Below, piece after piece: positions 24,518 to 32,057 of a DNA stretch of 51,375 nt. Made by a program: the position numbers and the translations under genes. The notes under the pieces are model-generated. The model made no database searches. It was not told where the DNA came from and saw nothing but the letters and a program-made list of their open reading frames with translations. The first letter of the stretch is position 1. Each line of letters starts with the position of its first letter. This DNA comes from Solirubrobacterales bacterium (lineage in GTDB: Bacteria > Actinomycetota > Thermoleophilia > Solirubrobacterales > 70-9): assembly GCA_030835185.1 (NCBI GenBank), contig JAUQWL010000091.1, positions 1-51,375 on the forward strand, written 5' to 3'.

Positions 24518-25170
24518 TGGGCAAAGCGGCTCCGTTCGGCAGAGGCAGGACCCGCAGGCTTTTCGGCCTCGATCGCAGCGCCCCCGAGCCCACGGCCACG
24601 CGTTCAGGCCAGCCGCTGCGGCCGTTCACCCTGCCGAATCTGGTCGGCTTCGTCCGGCTTCTGCTGATCCCCGTCTTCCTGGTTGTCGCCTTCGAGAGCG
24701 GCGACGGGACCTCCTGGGTGGCGGCGGGCATCTTCTGGGTGATTTCTGCCGGCGACTACCTCGACGGGCTTCTGGCGCGGATCACCGGCCAGTACAGCCG
24801 GCTCGGAGCCCTGCTCGATCCGGTCGTCGACCGCCTGGCGATCCTCTCCGGCGTGGTCGTCTGCTGGCATTTCGAGCTGTTGCCCAGATGGCTCCTCCTG
24901 CTGCTGGCCCTGCGTGAACTGGCCACCCTGCTGCTCGCCCGCTGGGGGCTCAGCCACGGGGTGGACATCGAGGTCAACTGGTTCGGTCGCATGGCCGTCT
25001 TCCCGGTCATGTCGGCGATCTTCTTCGCCATGGTCTGGCCCGGCTGGTTTCCGACGACCCTGCTGGTCATCGGCGTCGTCATGGCGATCATGGCGACCGT
25101 GCTCTATGCACGGGTCGGCCGCGACCGCATACGGGAGGCCCGGGAAGCGGCAGATCCCGCCCAACAGTAA
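24517..25170 (+). CDS. CDP-alcohol phosphatidyltransferase (PgsA-like)
   Basis: 217 residues, integral membrane. The family signature D-G-x2-A-R-x8-G-x3-D-x3-D is complete: YLDGLLARITGQYSRLG followed by ALLDPVVDR, holding the metal-binding aspartates. About five hydrophobic segments follow the basic, Pro-rich N-terminal 40 residues. The enzyme exchanges CMP of CDP-diacylglycerol for a polar alcohol, most likely glycerol 3-phosphate (phosphatidylglycerophosphate synthase) or a related acceptor; sequence alone does not settle this. ATG overlaps the proS stop by one base. In mycobacteria a pgsA paralogue also lies a few genes before garA and its MerR gene, and the same order (phosphatidyltransferase, FHA, MerR) appears here. 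Confidence 0.88.
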   Translation: MGKAAPFGRGRTRRLFGLDRSAPEPTATRSGQPLRPFTLPNLVGFVRLLLIPVFLVVAFESGDGTSWVAAGIFWVISAGDYLDGLLARITGQYSRLGALLDPVVDRLAILSGVVVCWHFELLPRWLLLLLALRELATLLLARWGLSHGVDIEVNWFGRMAVFPVMSAIFFAMVWPGWFPTTLLVIGVVMAIMATVLYARVGRDRIREAREAADPAQQ

Positions 25171-25178
25171 AGCAGTAG

Positions 25179-25205
25179 TTGAAGGTTAGGCTTCGCGCGT
25201 ATAAT
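25179..25205 (+). promoter_or_regulatory. Strong promoter of the FHA-MerR unit: TTGAAG and TATAAT
   Basis: TTGAAG at 25179-25184 and a consensus TATAAT at 25200-25205 are 15 bp apart. The -10 overlaps an ATG at 25204 and ends 7 nt before ATG 25213, so transcription should begin at or next to 25213. Confidence 0.6.
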
Positions 25206-25212
25206 GGCCCCC

Positions 25213-25689
25213 ATGGCGACGTCGCACTGTCCCGAATGCGGGCACATCAATCCGGAGGCAGCCAACTACTGCCAGAAATGCGGCACGTTCATCGGCATCC
25301 GCGAGGGCGGAAGCGACGAGCCGACCACCACCACCTACCGGGTGGGCGAGACCGGGGAGATCGAGGCGATCGACATCGACGCCGAGATCGAGCTGGCCGG
25401 AGCCGCACTGGTCATCAGGAGCGGAGGCGGCCGGGCGGGGGAGAGCTTTCCGATGAGCGAGGACCGTCTGGCGATCGGACGCAGTCCCGAAGCCGGGGTC
25501 TTCCTCGACGATGTCACCGTTTCAAGGAACCACGCCCTTCTTGTCACCCGCCAGGACGGCACATACATCGATGATCTCGGATCGCTCAACGGCACCTACG
25601 TGAACCGCAGTCGCATCGAGTCGCAGAAGCTCGAAGACGGCGATGAGATCCAGGTCGGCAAGTACAAACTCAGCTACCTGGAGAAGTGA
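25213..25689 (+). CDS. Zinc-ribbon and FHA-domain protein (GarA-like)
   Basis: 158 residues. A four-Cys zinc ribbon (CPECG and CQKCG) occupies residues 6-25, an acidic linker follows, and a forkhead-associated domain fills about residues 65-155: LAIGRSPEAGVFLDDVTVSR with the phospho-Thr-binding Arg and Ser, NHALLV, IDDLGSLNGTYVNRSRI and LEDGDEIQVGKYKL. FHA domains bind phosphothreonine peptides; in mycobacteria GarA, next to a similar MerR gene, controls glutamate and 2-oxoglutarate metabolism under PknG/PknB. The mycobacterial linker Thr-Thr motif may correspond to TTTTYRVGETGE here. ATG 25213 is preferred over 25204 because the TATAAT hexamer overlaps the latter. Glutamate synthase genes lie at 35286, but no kinase is in the window. 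Confidence 0.9.
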   Translation: MATSHCPECGHINPEAANYCQKCGTFIGIREGGSDEPTTTTYRVGETGEIEAIDIDAEIELAGAALVIRSGGGRAGESFPMSEDRLAIGRSPEAGVFLDDVTVSRNHALLVTRQDGTYIDDLGSLNGTYVNRSRIESQKLEDGDEIQVGKYKLSYLEK

Positions 25690-26438
25690 TGGCCGTCTCC
25701 GACCGCAGGGAGGCCGCCCAGGTCACGGACGCCCCGCCGGCCCGGCCGCGCAAGGCGTTGACCATAGGTGCCGTGGCGACCGTGCTGAGCAAGGAGTTCG
25801 ACGACGTGTCGATCTCCAAGATCCGCTACCTCGAAGACCAGAAGCTGGTCTCTCCCCGCCGGACGGCCGGGGGATACAGGCTCTACAGCCAGGCCGATGT
25901 CGACCGGCTCCGCACCATCCTGCGACTCCAGCGAGATGAGTTTCTGCCGCTGCGGGTGATCCGTCAGGAGCTTTCCGGCGGTCCCTCCATCAGCGGGCTC
26001 TCAAGCGGCACGGGCAGCCCGAACACATCACGCCGGGCGAAGCTGATCGGCACGAGCAGCTCCCGTTTCAGCCTTGAAGACGTGACCGAGGAAACCGGCG
26101 CCTCCGCCGAGTTCATCGGCGAGCTCGCTGAATTCGGCCTGGTCGAACCGCGGATCGAAGGTGGCGCCAGAATCTACGACGAAACCGACGTCGAGATCGT
26201 CCGCGCGGCGAACGAACTCGCCAAGTCCGGCGTCGGTGCGCGCAACCTCCGCCTGTTCAAGACTTCAGCCGACCGGGAGGTTCAGCTGATCGAAGCGCTT
26301 CTTGCCCCGAAATTCGCCTCGCGCAACCCGCAGCGCCGCAAGGAGGCAACCGAAACTCTCGAACGCATGGCTTCGGTCCTGAGTGAACTCAAGCACGCGT
26401 TGCTGGTTCGGGACCTCCGACGTCTCTCCCGCAGCTGA
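25689..26438 (+). CDS. MerR-family transcriptional regulator
   Basis: 249 residues. The N-terminal winged-helix has TIGAVATVLSKEF, ISKIRYLEDQKLVSPRRTAG and GYRLYSQADVDRLRTILRLQ, the standard MerR helix-turn-helix and wing. A second HTH-like stretch follows (FSLEDVTEETGASAEFIGEL, then EPRIEGGARIYDETDVEIVR), as in the Rv1828 subgroup, where the effector-binding part is itself MerR-like. The C-terminal helix is dimerisation-prone. No Cys or His effector cluster is seen. The ATG shares a base with the FHA stop, so the two are one operon under the 25179-25205 promoter. DNA target and signal are unknown. Confidence 0.88.
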   Translation: MAVSDRREAAQVTDAPPARPRKALTIGAVATVLSKEFDDVSISKIRYLEDQKLVSPRRTAGGYRLYSQADVDRLRTILRLQRDEFLPLRVIRQELSGGPSISGLSSGTGSPNTSRRAKLIGTSSSRFSLEDVTEETGASAEFIGELAEFGLVEPRIEGGARIYDETDVEIVRAANELAKSGVGARNLRLFKTSADREVQLIEALLAPKFASRNPQRRKEATETLERMASVLSELKHALLVRDLRRLSRS

Positions 26439-26446
26439 GCAGCGGC

Positions 26447-26968
26447 ATGCCTTCAGTCACCAGGAAACGACTGCTGGCCGCACCGCCCGAGGAGGTATTC
26501 GACCTGATCTCAGACCCTCGCCGTCTCACCGAGTGGTGGCCGCGGGTCGTCCGGGTCGAGGACGTCGCCGGCCGGCCCGGTGCCGAACGAACCCGGTGGA
26601 CCAACGTACTGGCCGCCGATTCCGGCCGCAAGCTCAGGCTCGACTACTGCTGCCTGGCCTCCAGCCGCCCGCGGAGGTACGAGTGGGAGCACGAACTCCA
26701 GGGCACACCGTTCGCCGAGCACATGCTCAGTCAGACGACCGAGATCCTGCTGGAACCGGCCTCTGGAGGCACGGCGGTGAAGACAACCTCGACCCACACC
26801 CTGAGGGGGACCGCCAGGCTGGCCGGCTTCGCGATGAAAAGAAGCCAGAAAGACATGCTCGAGGCCGCCCTGAACCGGCTCGAGCAGCTGTTCGCGGCCG
26901 AAGTCGAAGGCACCGGCGGGGGCGGCGCCGGGCCGGTCTCCGGGGATACACCGGCCGACCGCAACTGA
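26447..26968 (+). CDS. SRPBCC (polyketide cyclase/START-like) family protein
   Basis: 173 residues. The fold starts with the typical strand-helix signature RKRLLAAPPEEVFDLISDPR then LTEWWPRVVRVEDV, followed by a run of beta strands with conserved W and R residues (YEWEHELQGTPF, ILLEPASGGTAVKTTST) and a long C-terminal helix MKRSQKDMLEAALNRLEQLF. A glycine-rich tail ends it. Such proteins hold lipids or polyketides in a deep cavity; no catalytic residue can be assigned. It starts 8 nt after the MerR gene and shares one base with the next gene, an AGPS-like flavoenzyme, which suggests a lipid-related partner role. That link is inference. Confidence 0.82.
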   Translation: MPSVTRKRLLAAPPEEVFDLISDPRRLTEWWPRVVRVEDVAGRPGAERTRWTNVLAADSGRKLRLDYCCLASSRPRRYEWEHELQGTPFAEHMLSQTTEILLEPASGGTAVKTTSTHTLRGTARLAGFAMKRSQKDMLEAALNRLEQLFAAEVEGTGGGGAGPVSGDTPADRN

Positions 26969-28602
26969 TGGCGGATCCACGCCGCGATACGCGATGGTGG
27001 GGTTGGGGGGACCCTTCCGAGACGACCGTCCTTTCGGCCGGCGCGGAGAACCTGCTCGCCGAAGCGGGTATCGAGGTCGCCGCGGTCCGGCCGGTTCCTT
27101 CGATGGAAACGATCAGGCTGCCGGAGGCCAATCCGGTTCCCGATGCGGTCGCCGGAGCCGCCGGCAGCAGGAACGTGTCCGTCCTCGACGAGGACCGCCT
27201 GCGCCACTCCGGCGGACAGAGCTACGCCGATCTGACCGAGCGCCGCTCGGGCGTACCCGGTCTCGCCCCCGACGCTGTGGTGACGATCGACTCGGCATCC
27301 CGGTTGCTGCCGCTGCTCGAATCCTGCGCAAAGAACGGGGTGGCTGTCATTCCGTTCGGTGGCGGCACCAGCGTGGTCGGCGGGGTTGTCCCGGAGCGGA
27401 ACGGCTTCGACTCCGTGATCAGTCTCGACATGGCCGGCCTGCGTTCCGCCGAACTCGATCCGACTTCAATGACAGCCCGGCTCGGAGCCGGCCTGCGCGG
27501 CCCCGAAGCCGAAGCGCTGCTGGCCAGGGCAGGATTCACCCTGGGTCACTTCCCGCAGTCATTCGAGTACGCGACGATCGGCGGTTTCGCCGCAACCCGA
27601 TCTGCCGGGCAGGCGTCAAGCGGCTACGGGCGTTTCGACTCGCTGGTCAGCTCGATCCGCCTGGTCGCGCCCGCCGGAGAACTCTCCACGCTGGAGACGC
27701 CGCACTCCGCGATCGGTCCGTCGCTGAGGGAGCTCGTCGTCGGTTCAGAGGGGGCCTTCGGCGTGATCCCGGACGTGGATGTAAGGATCCGGCCGCTGCC
27801 GGAAGCCAAGCGGTACGAAGCGTGGCTGGCCGAAGACTTCGAAGCCGGTAACCAGATCGTCCGCGGGCTGGCCCAGCGCGACCGGCTGCCGACCATAGCC
27901 CGGGTTTCCGATCCGGAAGAGACAGCTGTTTCACTGGGCATGTCCGGTCCTTCGGGAATCGCCGGAGACGCCTTCAGGCGCTACCTGAAGCTGCGTGGAA
28001 AAAGCAGTGGCTCGTTGATGATCATCGGCCTCGAAGGGACCTCCGCCCGGGTCCGGGACGACCGGCGCGAGCTGGCCCGCTCGCTGCGGGCAGGCGGGGC
28101 AATCCCGCTGGGCCAGTCGGCGGGCAGGAGCTGGTCGAAGGCCCGCTTCCACGGCCCCTATCTGCGCGAGGCTCTGCTCGACCGGGGGCTCGTGGTCGAT
28201 ACGCTCGAGACGGCCCAGCAGTGGAGCCGCCATCGCGGGCTCTACGAATCGGTCAGGGCGGCGATCAGGTCGGAGCTCGACTCCCTCGGCGTGGCCGGGG
28301 TGGTCATGTGTCACCTCTCGCACGCCTACCCTGACGGTGCCTCTCTCTATTTCACGGTGATCGCATCACCCGGGTCCGACGGCGGGCTTGCCTGCTGGAA
28401 GCGGATCAAGGGGGCCGCCAGCCGGGCGATCCAGGCCGGCGGAGGCACGCTGTCGCATCATCACGCCACGGGACGCGATCACCAGCCATATCTGGAGGGA
28501 GAGATAGGCGCGCTGGGCATCGACACGCTTCGGGCGGTCAAGGAGAGGTTGGATCCCACTGGAATCATGAATCCAGGCTGCCTGATCCCGCTGTCCGCCT
28601 GA
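26968..28602 (+). CDS. FAD-linked oxidase, alkyldihydroxyacetonephosphate synthase (AGPS)-like
   Basis: 544 residues. AGPS swaps the acyl group of acyl-DHAP for a fatty alcohol and makes the first ether bond of ether lipids. The VAO/PCMH FAD domain shows VIPFGGGTSVVGGVV, a GHFPQSFEYATIGGFAATRS segment and ELVVGSEGAFGVIPDV. Late motifs match the AGPS subgroup: CHLSHAYPDGASLYFTV (with the Tyr used by AGPS), the HHH triad at residues 497-499 in LSHHHATGRDH, and LDPTGIMNPGCLIP. The N-terminal TRWWGWGDPSE also fits the subgroup. Bacterial homologues are often annotated only as FAD-binding oxidases, and a glycolate or lactate oxidase relative is the main alternative. ATG shares one base with the SRPBCC stop, so both genes are coupled. 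Confidence 0.85.
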   Translation: MADPRRDTRWWGWGDPSETTVLSAGAENLLAEAGIEVAAVRPVPSMETIRLPEANPVPDAVAGAAGSRNVSVLDEDRLRHSGGQSYADLTERRSGVPGLAPDAVVTIDSASRLLPLLESCAKNGVAVIPFGGGTSVVGGVVPERNGFDSVISLDMAGLRSAELDPTSMTARLGAGLRGPEAEALLARAGFTLGHFPQSFEYATIGGFAATRSAGQASSGYGRFDSLVSSIRLVAPAGELSTLETPHSAIGPSLRELVVGSEGAFGVIPDVDVRIRPLPEAKRYEAWLAEDFEAGNQIVRGLAQRDRLPTIARVSDPEETAVSLGMSGPSGIAGDAFRRYLKLRGKSSGSLMIIGLEGTSARVRDDRRELARSLRAGGAIPLGQSAGRSWSKARFHGPYLREALLDRGLVVDTLETAQQWSRHRGLYESVRAAIRSELDSLGVAGVVMCHLSHAYPDGASLYFTVIASPGSDGGLACWKRIKGAASRAIQAGGGTLSHHHATGRDHQPYLEGEIGALGIDTLRAVKERLDPTGIMNPGCLIPLSA

Positions 28603-28626
28603 GCGCGCACGGGAGCCGGCCCCGGA

Positions 28627-29670
28627 TCAGCCGTTGCAGATCCTGAGGAGCTCGTCTTTGGCTTCCTGCGGCATCGAGATCGGTCCTTCGAGAACCGTTT
28701 TGCCGACGAATTCGGGCAGGCTGTCGGCGTTGCCGCCACCTCCGCTCTGCACCGCTTCGTTGACGGTGCGGCGCATCTCGCCATTGTCCACACTGGCGAG
28801 GCGCATCTCGGTGAAGAAGTCGCCGGCGATCAGGCAGAGAATGGCCTGGTTCATCACTACCTGGCCGGTGATCGCGCCGGAGTCGTTCACGTTCGCCTGA
28901 TTGATCGGAAAGGCGCCGCCGGATCCGTAGAGCCACAGGGCATAGCTCTGACCCTGGCCGGAGGGTCGGAGGCCATTGATCTGCAGATCTGCGGCGAAGT
29001 CGGTGCCACTGAAGCCGAAACGGACCACGCCGCGACCTTCGCCACCCTTGACCGGACGAAGTACCGCGGTGGTCGGAGCCGGCTCCTCCGCGGTATTCGG
29101 GCTGCCATCGTCCGACCCCGTGAGCAGGACGACCGCAACGACCGCGACGATCAGTGCCACGGCCAGGACGAGAATCGCCAGCAGGCGGCGCTGGGACACG
29201 CTGAGGCCTTGGAAGAAACCGGGTCCGGGGGCGTTGCCGCCCGATGCCGTGCCGCCGGGTCCGGCCCTGCCCGGTGTCGCCTTCCGCTTTCGATCGGCGT
29301 CCGATCGCGACCTTCTGCGGGATCCGGTGCCCAGGGAGCCGGCAGTGGCATCGAGCCTGGGCAGTTCGGCGTCGGGAACGAGCAGTTGGAGCTGGTCCCT
29401 GAGGTCGGCGGCCGTCTCCCTGGCCTCCGGGCTGTCCTTGAGCGCTCTTGCAGCCTCGGCCCGGCCGATCGGATCGGCCTGGCCCAGCAGGTAGTCCGTC
29501 AGGTTGGCGTCGCGGTCGGGGTCCGAGCCGTTGATCTCGGTCAGTGCCACGTGAGCCCGGCGGCGCACCTCGGACTCCTCGACTCCGAGCAGCGCGGCGA
29601 TGTCGTCATAGCTCTTGCCCCGGGCGAGCAGAAGCTGCAGGAGTGACCGGCTGTCCTCGCTCAGTGCCAT
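28627..29670 (-). CDS. Sigma-region-4-like HTH fused to a membrane anchor and RskA-like extracytoplasmic domain
   Basis: 347 residues. Residues 1-48 look like a sigma-70 region 4 helix-turn-helix (SLLQLLLARGKSYDDIAALL then EESEVRRRAH). Residues 55-97 form a short helical module (TDYLLGQADPIGRAEAARAL) similar to anti-sigma cytoplasmic domains. A basic, Gly-rich linker precedes one membrane helix at 163-184 (AILVLAVALIVAVVAVVLL). The outer part, about 205-347, resembles the exported domain of anti-sigma-K factors (YALWLYGSGGAFPI). The orientation and fusion suggest a membrane-tethered DNA-binding or sigma-controlling protein. TAGGGT on the minus strand at 29684-29679 ends 8 nt before ATG 29670, divergent from the thioesterase promoter. 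Function is not established. Confidence 0.75.
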   Translation of the reverse strand: MALSEDSRSLLQLLLARGKSYDDIAALLGVEESEVRRRAHVALTEINGSDPDRDANLTDYLLGQADPIGRAEAARALKDSPEARETAADLRDQLQLLVPDAELPRLDATAGSLGTGSRRRSRSDADRKRKATPGRAGPGGTASGGNAPGPGFFQGLSVSQRRLLAILVLAVALIVAVVAVVLLTGSDDGSPNTAEEPAPTTAVLRPVKGGEGRGVVRFGFSGTDFAADLQINGLRPSGQGQSYALWLYGSGGAFPINQANVNDSGAITGQVVMNQAILCLIAGDFFTEMRLASVDNGEMRRTVNEAVQSGGGGNADSLPEFVGKTVLEGPISMPQEAKDELLRICNG

Positions 29671-29678
29671 GGCACCGA

Positions 29679-29696
29679 ACCCTATGGGTTTATGAT
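29679..29696. promoter_or_regulatory. Back-to-back -10 hexamers between the HTH gene and the thioesterase gene
   Basis: TAGGGT on the minus strand (29684-29679) serves the HTH/TM gene, and TATGAT on the plus strand (29691-29696) ends 9 nt before the thioesterase ATG at 29706. The two promoters are so close that their use may be exclusive. Confidence 0.4.
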
Positions 29697-29705
29697 CGAC
29701 GGCAT

Positions 29706-30155
29706 ATGCCCGATGTAAAGCTTCCAGAGTCCCCGTTTGACGCCCTTCTCGGAACCGAATTCCTTTCCGAGGACCCCGACGGAGCCCGCGCCCGGATCAG
29801 GATGCGGGACGATCACCGCCAGCCGATGGCGATAATGCACGGCGGCGTGATGGCCAGCCTGGTCGAGAGTCTCTGCTCGTTGGCGACGGCGAAGGCGGTC
29901 GTGCCGGAGAACCGGATCGCGATGGGTCAGAACATCTCGGTCAACCTGCTGCGACCGGTTTCCAGCGGCGGGATCGAAGTCGAGGCGGTAGCCGTACACC
30001 GAGGCCGTATGACCTGGGTCTGGAGGGCGGAGATCAAGGACTTCGAAGGCAGGATCTGCGCGATCGCCCAGATCACGATGGCGATCCGTGACGCTCCCGA
30101 CGGCCTAGACCTCGGCTTCCTGGTCAGTGAGAAGGAAGACCGGACCGAAGCCTGA
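29706..30155 (+). CDS. PaaI-family hotdog thioesterase
   Basis: 149 residues. Hotdog-fold acyl-CoA thioesterase: the central helix follows MAIMHGGVMASLVESLCSLAT with the H-G-G-x3-x2-E/D pattern used for the catalytic acid, and the strands include GQNISVNLLRPVSSGGIEVE and VHRGRMTWVWRAEIKDFEGR. These enzymes hydrolyse acyl-CoA or aryl-CoA esters. The ATG at 29706 is preferred over earlier frames, which would run antisense through the divergent HTH gene; TATGAT precedes it by 9 nt. It converges on nadE, with 15 nt between the stops. Substrate is unknown. Confidence 0.88.
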   Translation: MPDVKLPESPFDALLGTEFLSEDPDGARARIRMRDDHRQPMAIMHGGVMASLVESLCSLATAKAVVPENRIAMGQNISVNLLRPVSSGGIEVEAVAVHRGRMTWVWRAEIKDFEGRICAIAQITMAIRDAPDGLDLGFLVSEKEDRTEA

Positions 30156-30170
30156 AGGCGCGGTACCCGG

Positions 30171-31778
30171 TCAGGCCTTCCAGGGACGGTAGCGGTTGGT
30201 GATCGGCATCCGGCGGTCACGGCCGAAGCCTTTCGACGTGATGCGCAGTCCCGGCGGGGACTGACGCCGCTTGTACTCGGCCCGGTCGACCAGGGCCACC
30301 ACTTCGGAGGTCACCCGCGGATCCTCGCCACGGGCCGTTATCTCGGCCGGCCCGAGGTCTTCTTCGACGTAAAGCCTGAGAATGCGGTCAAGGGTGGCGT
30401 AATCGGGCAGGGAGTCCGAATCCTTCTGGTCGGGACGGAGTTCGGCCGAAGGAGGCCGGGTGATGATCTCCTCGGGGATTACCGGCGAGACCTGGTTCCG
30501 GTGGCGACAGAGTTCATAGACGAGTGTCTTCGGTACGTCCTTGATCGGAGCGAGGCCGCCGGCCATGTCACCGTAGATCGTCGAGTATCCGACCGAGGTC
30601 TCGCTCTTGTTGGCCGTTGTAAGGATCAGCCATCCGCGGCTGTTCGAGAGAGCCATCATCAGGTTGCCGCGAATCCTCGCCTGGAGGTTCTCGGCGGTGA
30701 GCCCGGAGTTGTCGTCACCGAGCAGCGATGCAAAAGCCTCCATCGGACCCTCGATAGGAATCTCCATCATCCCGACCCCCAGCCGGTCGGCCATCTCCCG
30801 GGCGTCGGACTGGGTCGCGTCGCTGGAGTGGGGGGAGGGCATGACCACGCAGGTCACCCGTTCCGGCCCGAGGGCATCGGCGGCGAGTGCTGCGACGAGT
30901 GCCGAGTCGATACCGCCGGAGAGGCCGAGTCCGACGTGGGCGAAGCCGTTCTTGACCGCGTAATCCCTCAGGCCCGTGACCAGCGCAGCGTAGACCTCGT
31001 CGAGATCGCCGAGCCAACCGGAGACCCGCCCCTCACCGTCGAAGACGAGAAGGTCCTCGGTGAACTGCCCCGCTCTTGCCAGGACGGTCCCGTCCGGGGC
31101 GATCACCGCGCTGGCCCCGTCGAAGATCAGCTCGTCCTGGCCGCCGACCATGTTGACCAGGGCAACCGCCGTGCCCTGGTCGAGGGCGATCTGGCGGAAG
31201 ATCCCTTCCCGCTCACGCGCTTTCCCCCGGTGGTAAGGCGACGCCGAGAGGTTGGCAATCAGCCCGGCACCCGGCGACAGGTCCGCGGCGACATCCGATC
31301 CCGGCTCCCAGCAGTCTTCGCAGATGGTCACGCCGACCTGATATCCGGTCACTTCGGCAAGCATCGGGCCGCTGCCGTTCCTGAACGTCCGGTACTCGTC
31401 GAACACCCCGTAGTTCGGCAGGAGGCGCTTGCGATAAACCGACTTCAACCCCCCGTCGCGGAGGACCCCGGCGGCATTGGCCGCGATTGCACGGCCGATC
31501 GGGTGACCGACCGGTTCTGCGAAGCCGACCAGGGCGGTGATTCCGTGGACGCCCCGGGCGATCTCCTCGAGCCGGGTGACGTTGGCCGCGATGAAATCCT
31601 GCCTCAGGTAGAGATCTTCGGCCGGATATCCGGTCAGCGCCAGCTCGGGAAACACCACGAGCTCGGCACCGGCCCGCTTGGCCTGCTCGATCCAGTCGCT
31701 GATCATCGCGGCATTGGCATCGAGGTCTCCCACGGTGGGATTGATCTGGGCAAGTGCGATCCGGGGAAGCGTCGTCAC
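30171..31778 (-). CDS. nadE: Glutamine-dependent NAD+ synthetase
   Basis: 535 residues. Converts nicotinate adenine dinucleotide to NAD+ with ATP and ammonia drawn from glutamine. The N-terminal nitrilase-type amidase holds the catalytic triad: Glu in VVFPELALTGYPAEDLY, Lys in YRKRLLPNYGVFDE and Cys in VTICEDCWEPG. The C-terminal synthetase has the PP-loop GLGLSGGIDSALVAALAA and the STIYGDMAGGLAPIKDVPK segment. The start is one of two adjacent GTG codons (31781 or 31778); the second is 7 nt behind a -10-like TAAAAC on the minus strand, so I use it. An earlier in-frame start would extend into the region facing the riboswitch and adds no homology. Confidence 0.95.
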   Translation of the reverse strand: MTTLPRIALAQINPTVGDLDANAAMISDWIEQAKRAGAELVVFPELALTGYPAEDLYLRQDFIAANVTRLEEIARGVHGITALVGFAEPVGHPIGRAIAANAAGVLRDGGLKSVYRKRLLPNYGVFDEYRTFRNGSGPMLAEVTGYQVGVTICEDCWEPGSDVAADLSPGAGLIANLSASPYHRGKAREREGIFRQIALDQGTAVALVNMVGGQDELIFDGASAVIAPDGTVLARAGQFTEDLLVFDGEGRVSGWLGDLDEVYAALVTGLRDYAVKNGFAHVGLGLSGGIDSALVAALAADALGPERVTCVVMPSPHSSDATQSDAREMADRLGVGMMEIPIEGPMEAFASLLGDDNSGLTAENLQARIRGNLMMALSNSRGWLILTTANKSETSVGYSTIYGDMAGGLAPIKDVPKTLVYELCRHRNQVSPVIPEEIITRPPSAELRPDQKDSDSLPDYATLDRILRLYVEEDLGPAEITARGEDPRVTSEVVALVDRAEYKRRQSPPGLRITSKGFGRDRRMPITNRYRPWKA

Positions 31779-31905
31779 CACTGGAGTTTTAGCGGCAAAG
31801 GCCACCCGGGCGATTCCGGCTGCGTTCTTGCGTCTGTGATCCCACCCACACACAGACCTGATTCGTATCCCTTTACTAACGTTCTACTTACACAACACTC
31901 ATAAA

Positions 31906-32043
31906 GCCGAGCCGTCGCGAACGAGTGACGGACGGGGGACCCGAAGTCGTGGACGTACGCGACACGGGGCGAATCCGGTGGTGATCCACCGGTAGCCGGG
32001 AATTGAAAACCCCGGCGAGCCCGACAGCTAACCCCGTAGGCCA
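31906..32043 (+). ncRNA. Cyclic-di-AMP riboswitch (ydaO/yuaA motif)
   Basis: The conserved blocks of the ydaO motif appear in order: GCCGAGCCGTCGCGAACGAG near 31906, GACGGGGGACCC near 31930, GGGGCGAATCC near 31966, ACCGGTAGCCGGG near 31989 and CCCGACAGCTAACCCCGTAG up to about 32039, closing with GGC that pairs back to the first GCC. This class senses c-di-AMP and in actinobacteria usually precedes cell-wall hydrolase genes. The following gene is RlpA-like and starts 15 nt later. No terminator follows and the SD AAGGAG lies just past P1, so control of translation initiation is possible. Ligand binding generally lowers expression in this class. Confidence 0.9.
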
Positions 32044-32044
32044 C

Positions 32045-32050
32045 AAGGAG
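32045..32050 (+). promoter_or_regulatory. Shine-Dalgarno sequence of the RlpA-like gene, next to the riboswitch
   Basis: AAGGAG is 7 nt before GTG 32058 and two bases after the end of the riboswitch P1 region, so ligand-dependent folding could hide or free it. Confidence 0.6.
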
Positions 32051-32057
32051 AACCAAA

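Noticed and set aside
25204..25212. ATG 25204 as the start of the FHA gene
   Set aside because: It lies within the TATAAT hexamer, so it would not be in the transcript.
30501..31904. A 467-codon plus-strand frame opposite nadE
   Set aside because: Antisense to a complete NAD synthetase; no start signal or motif.
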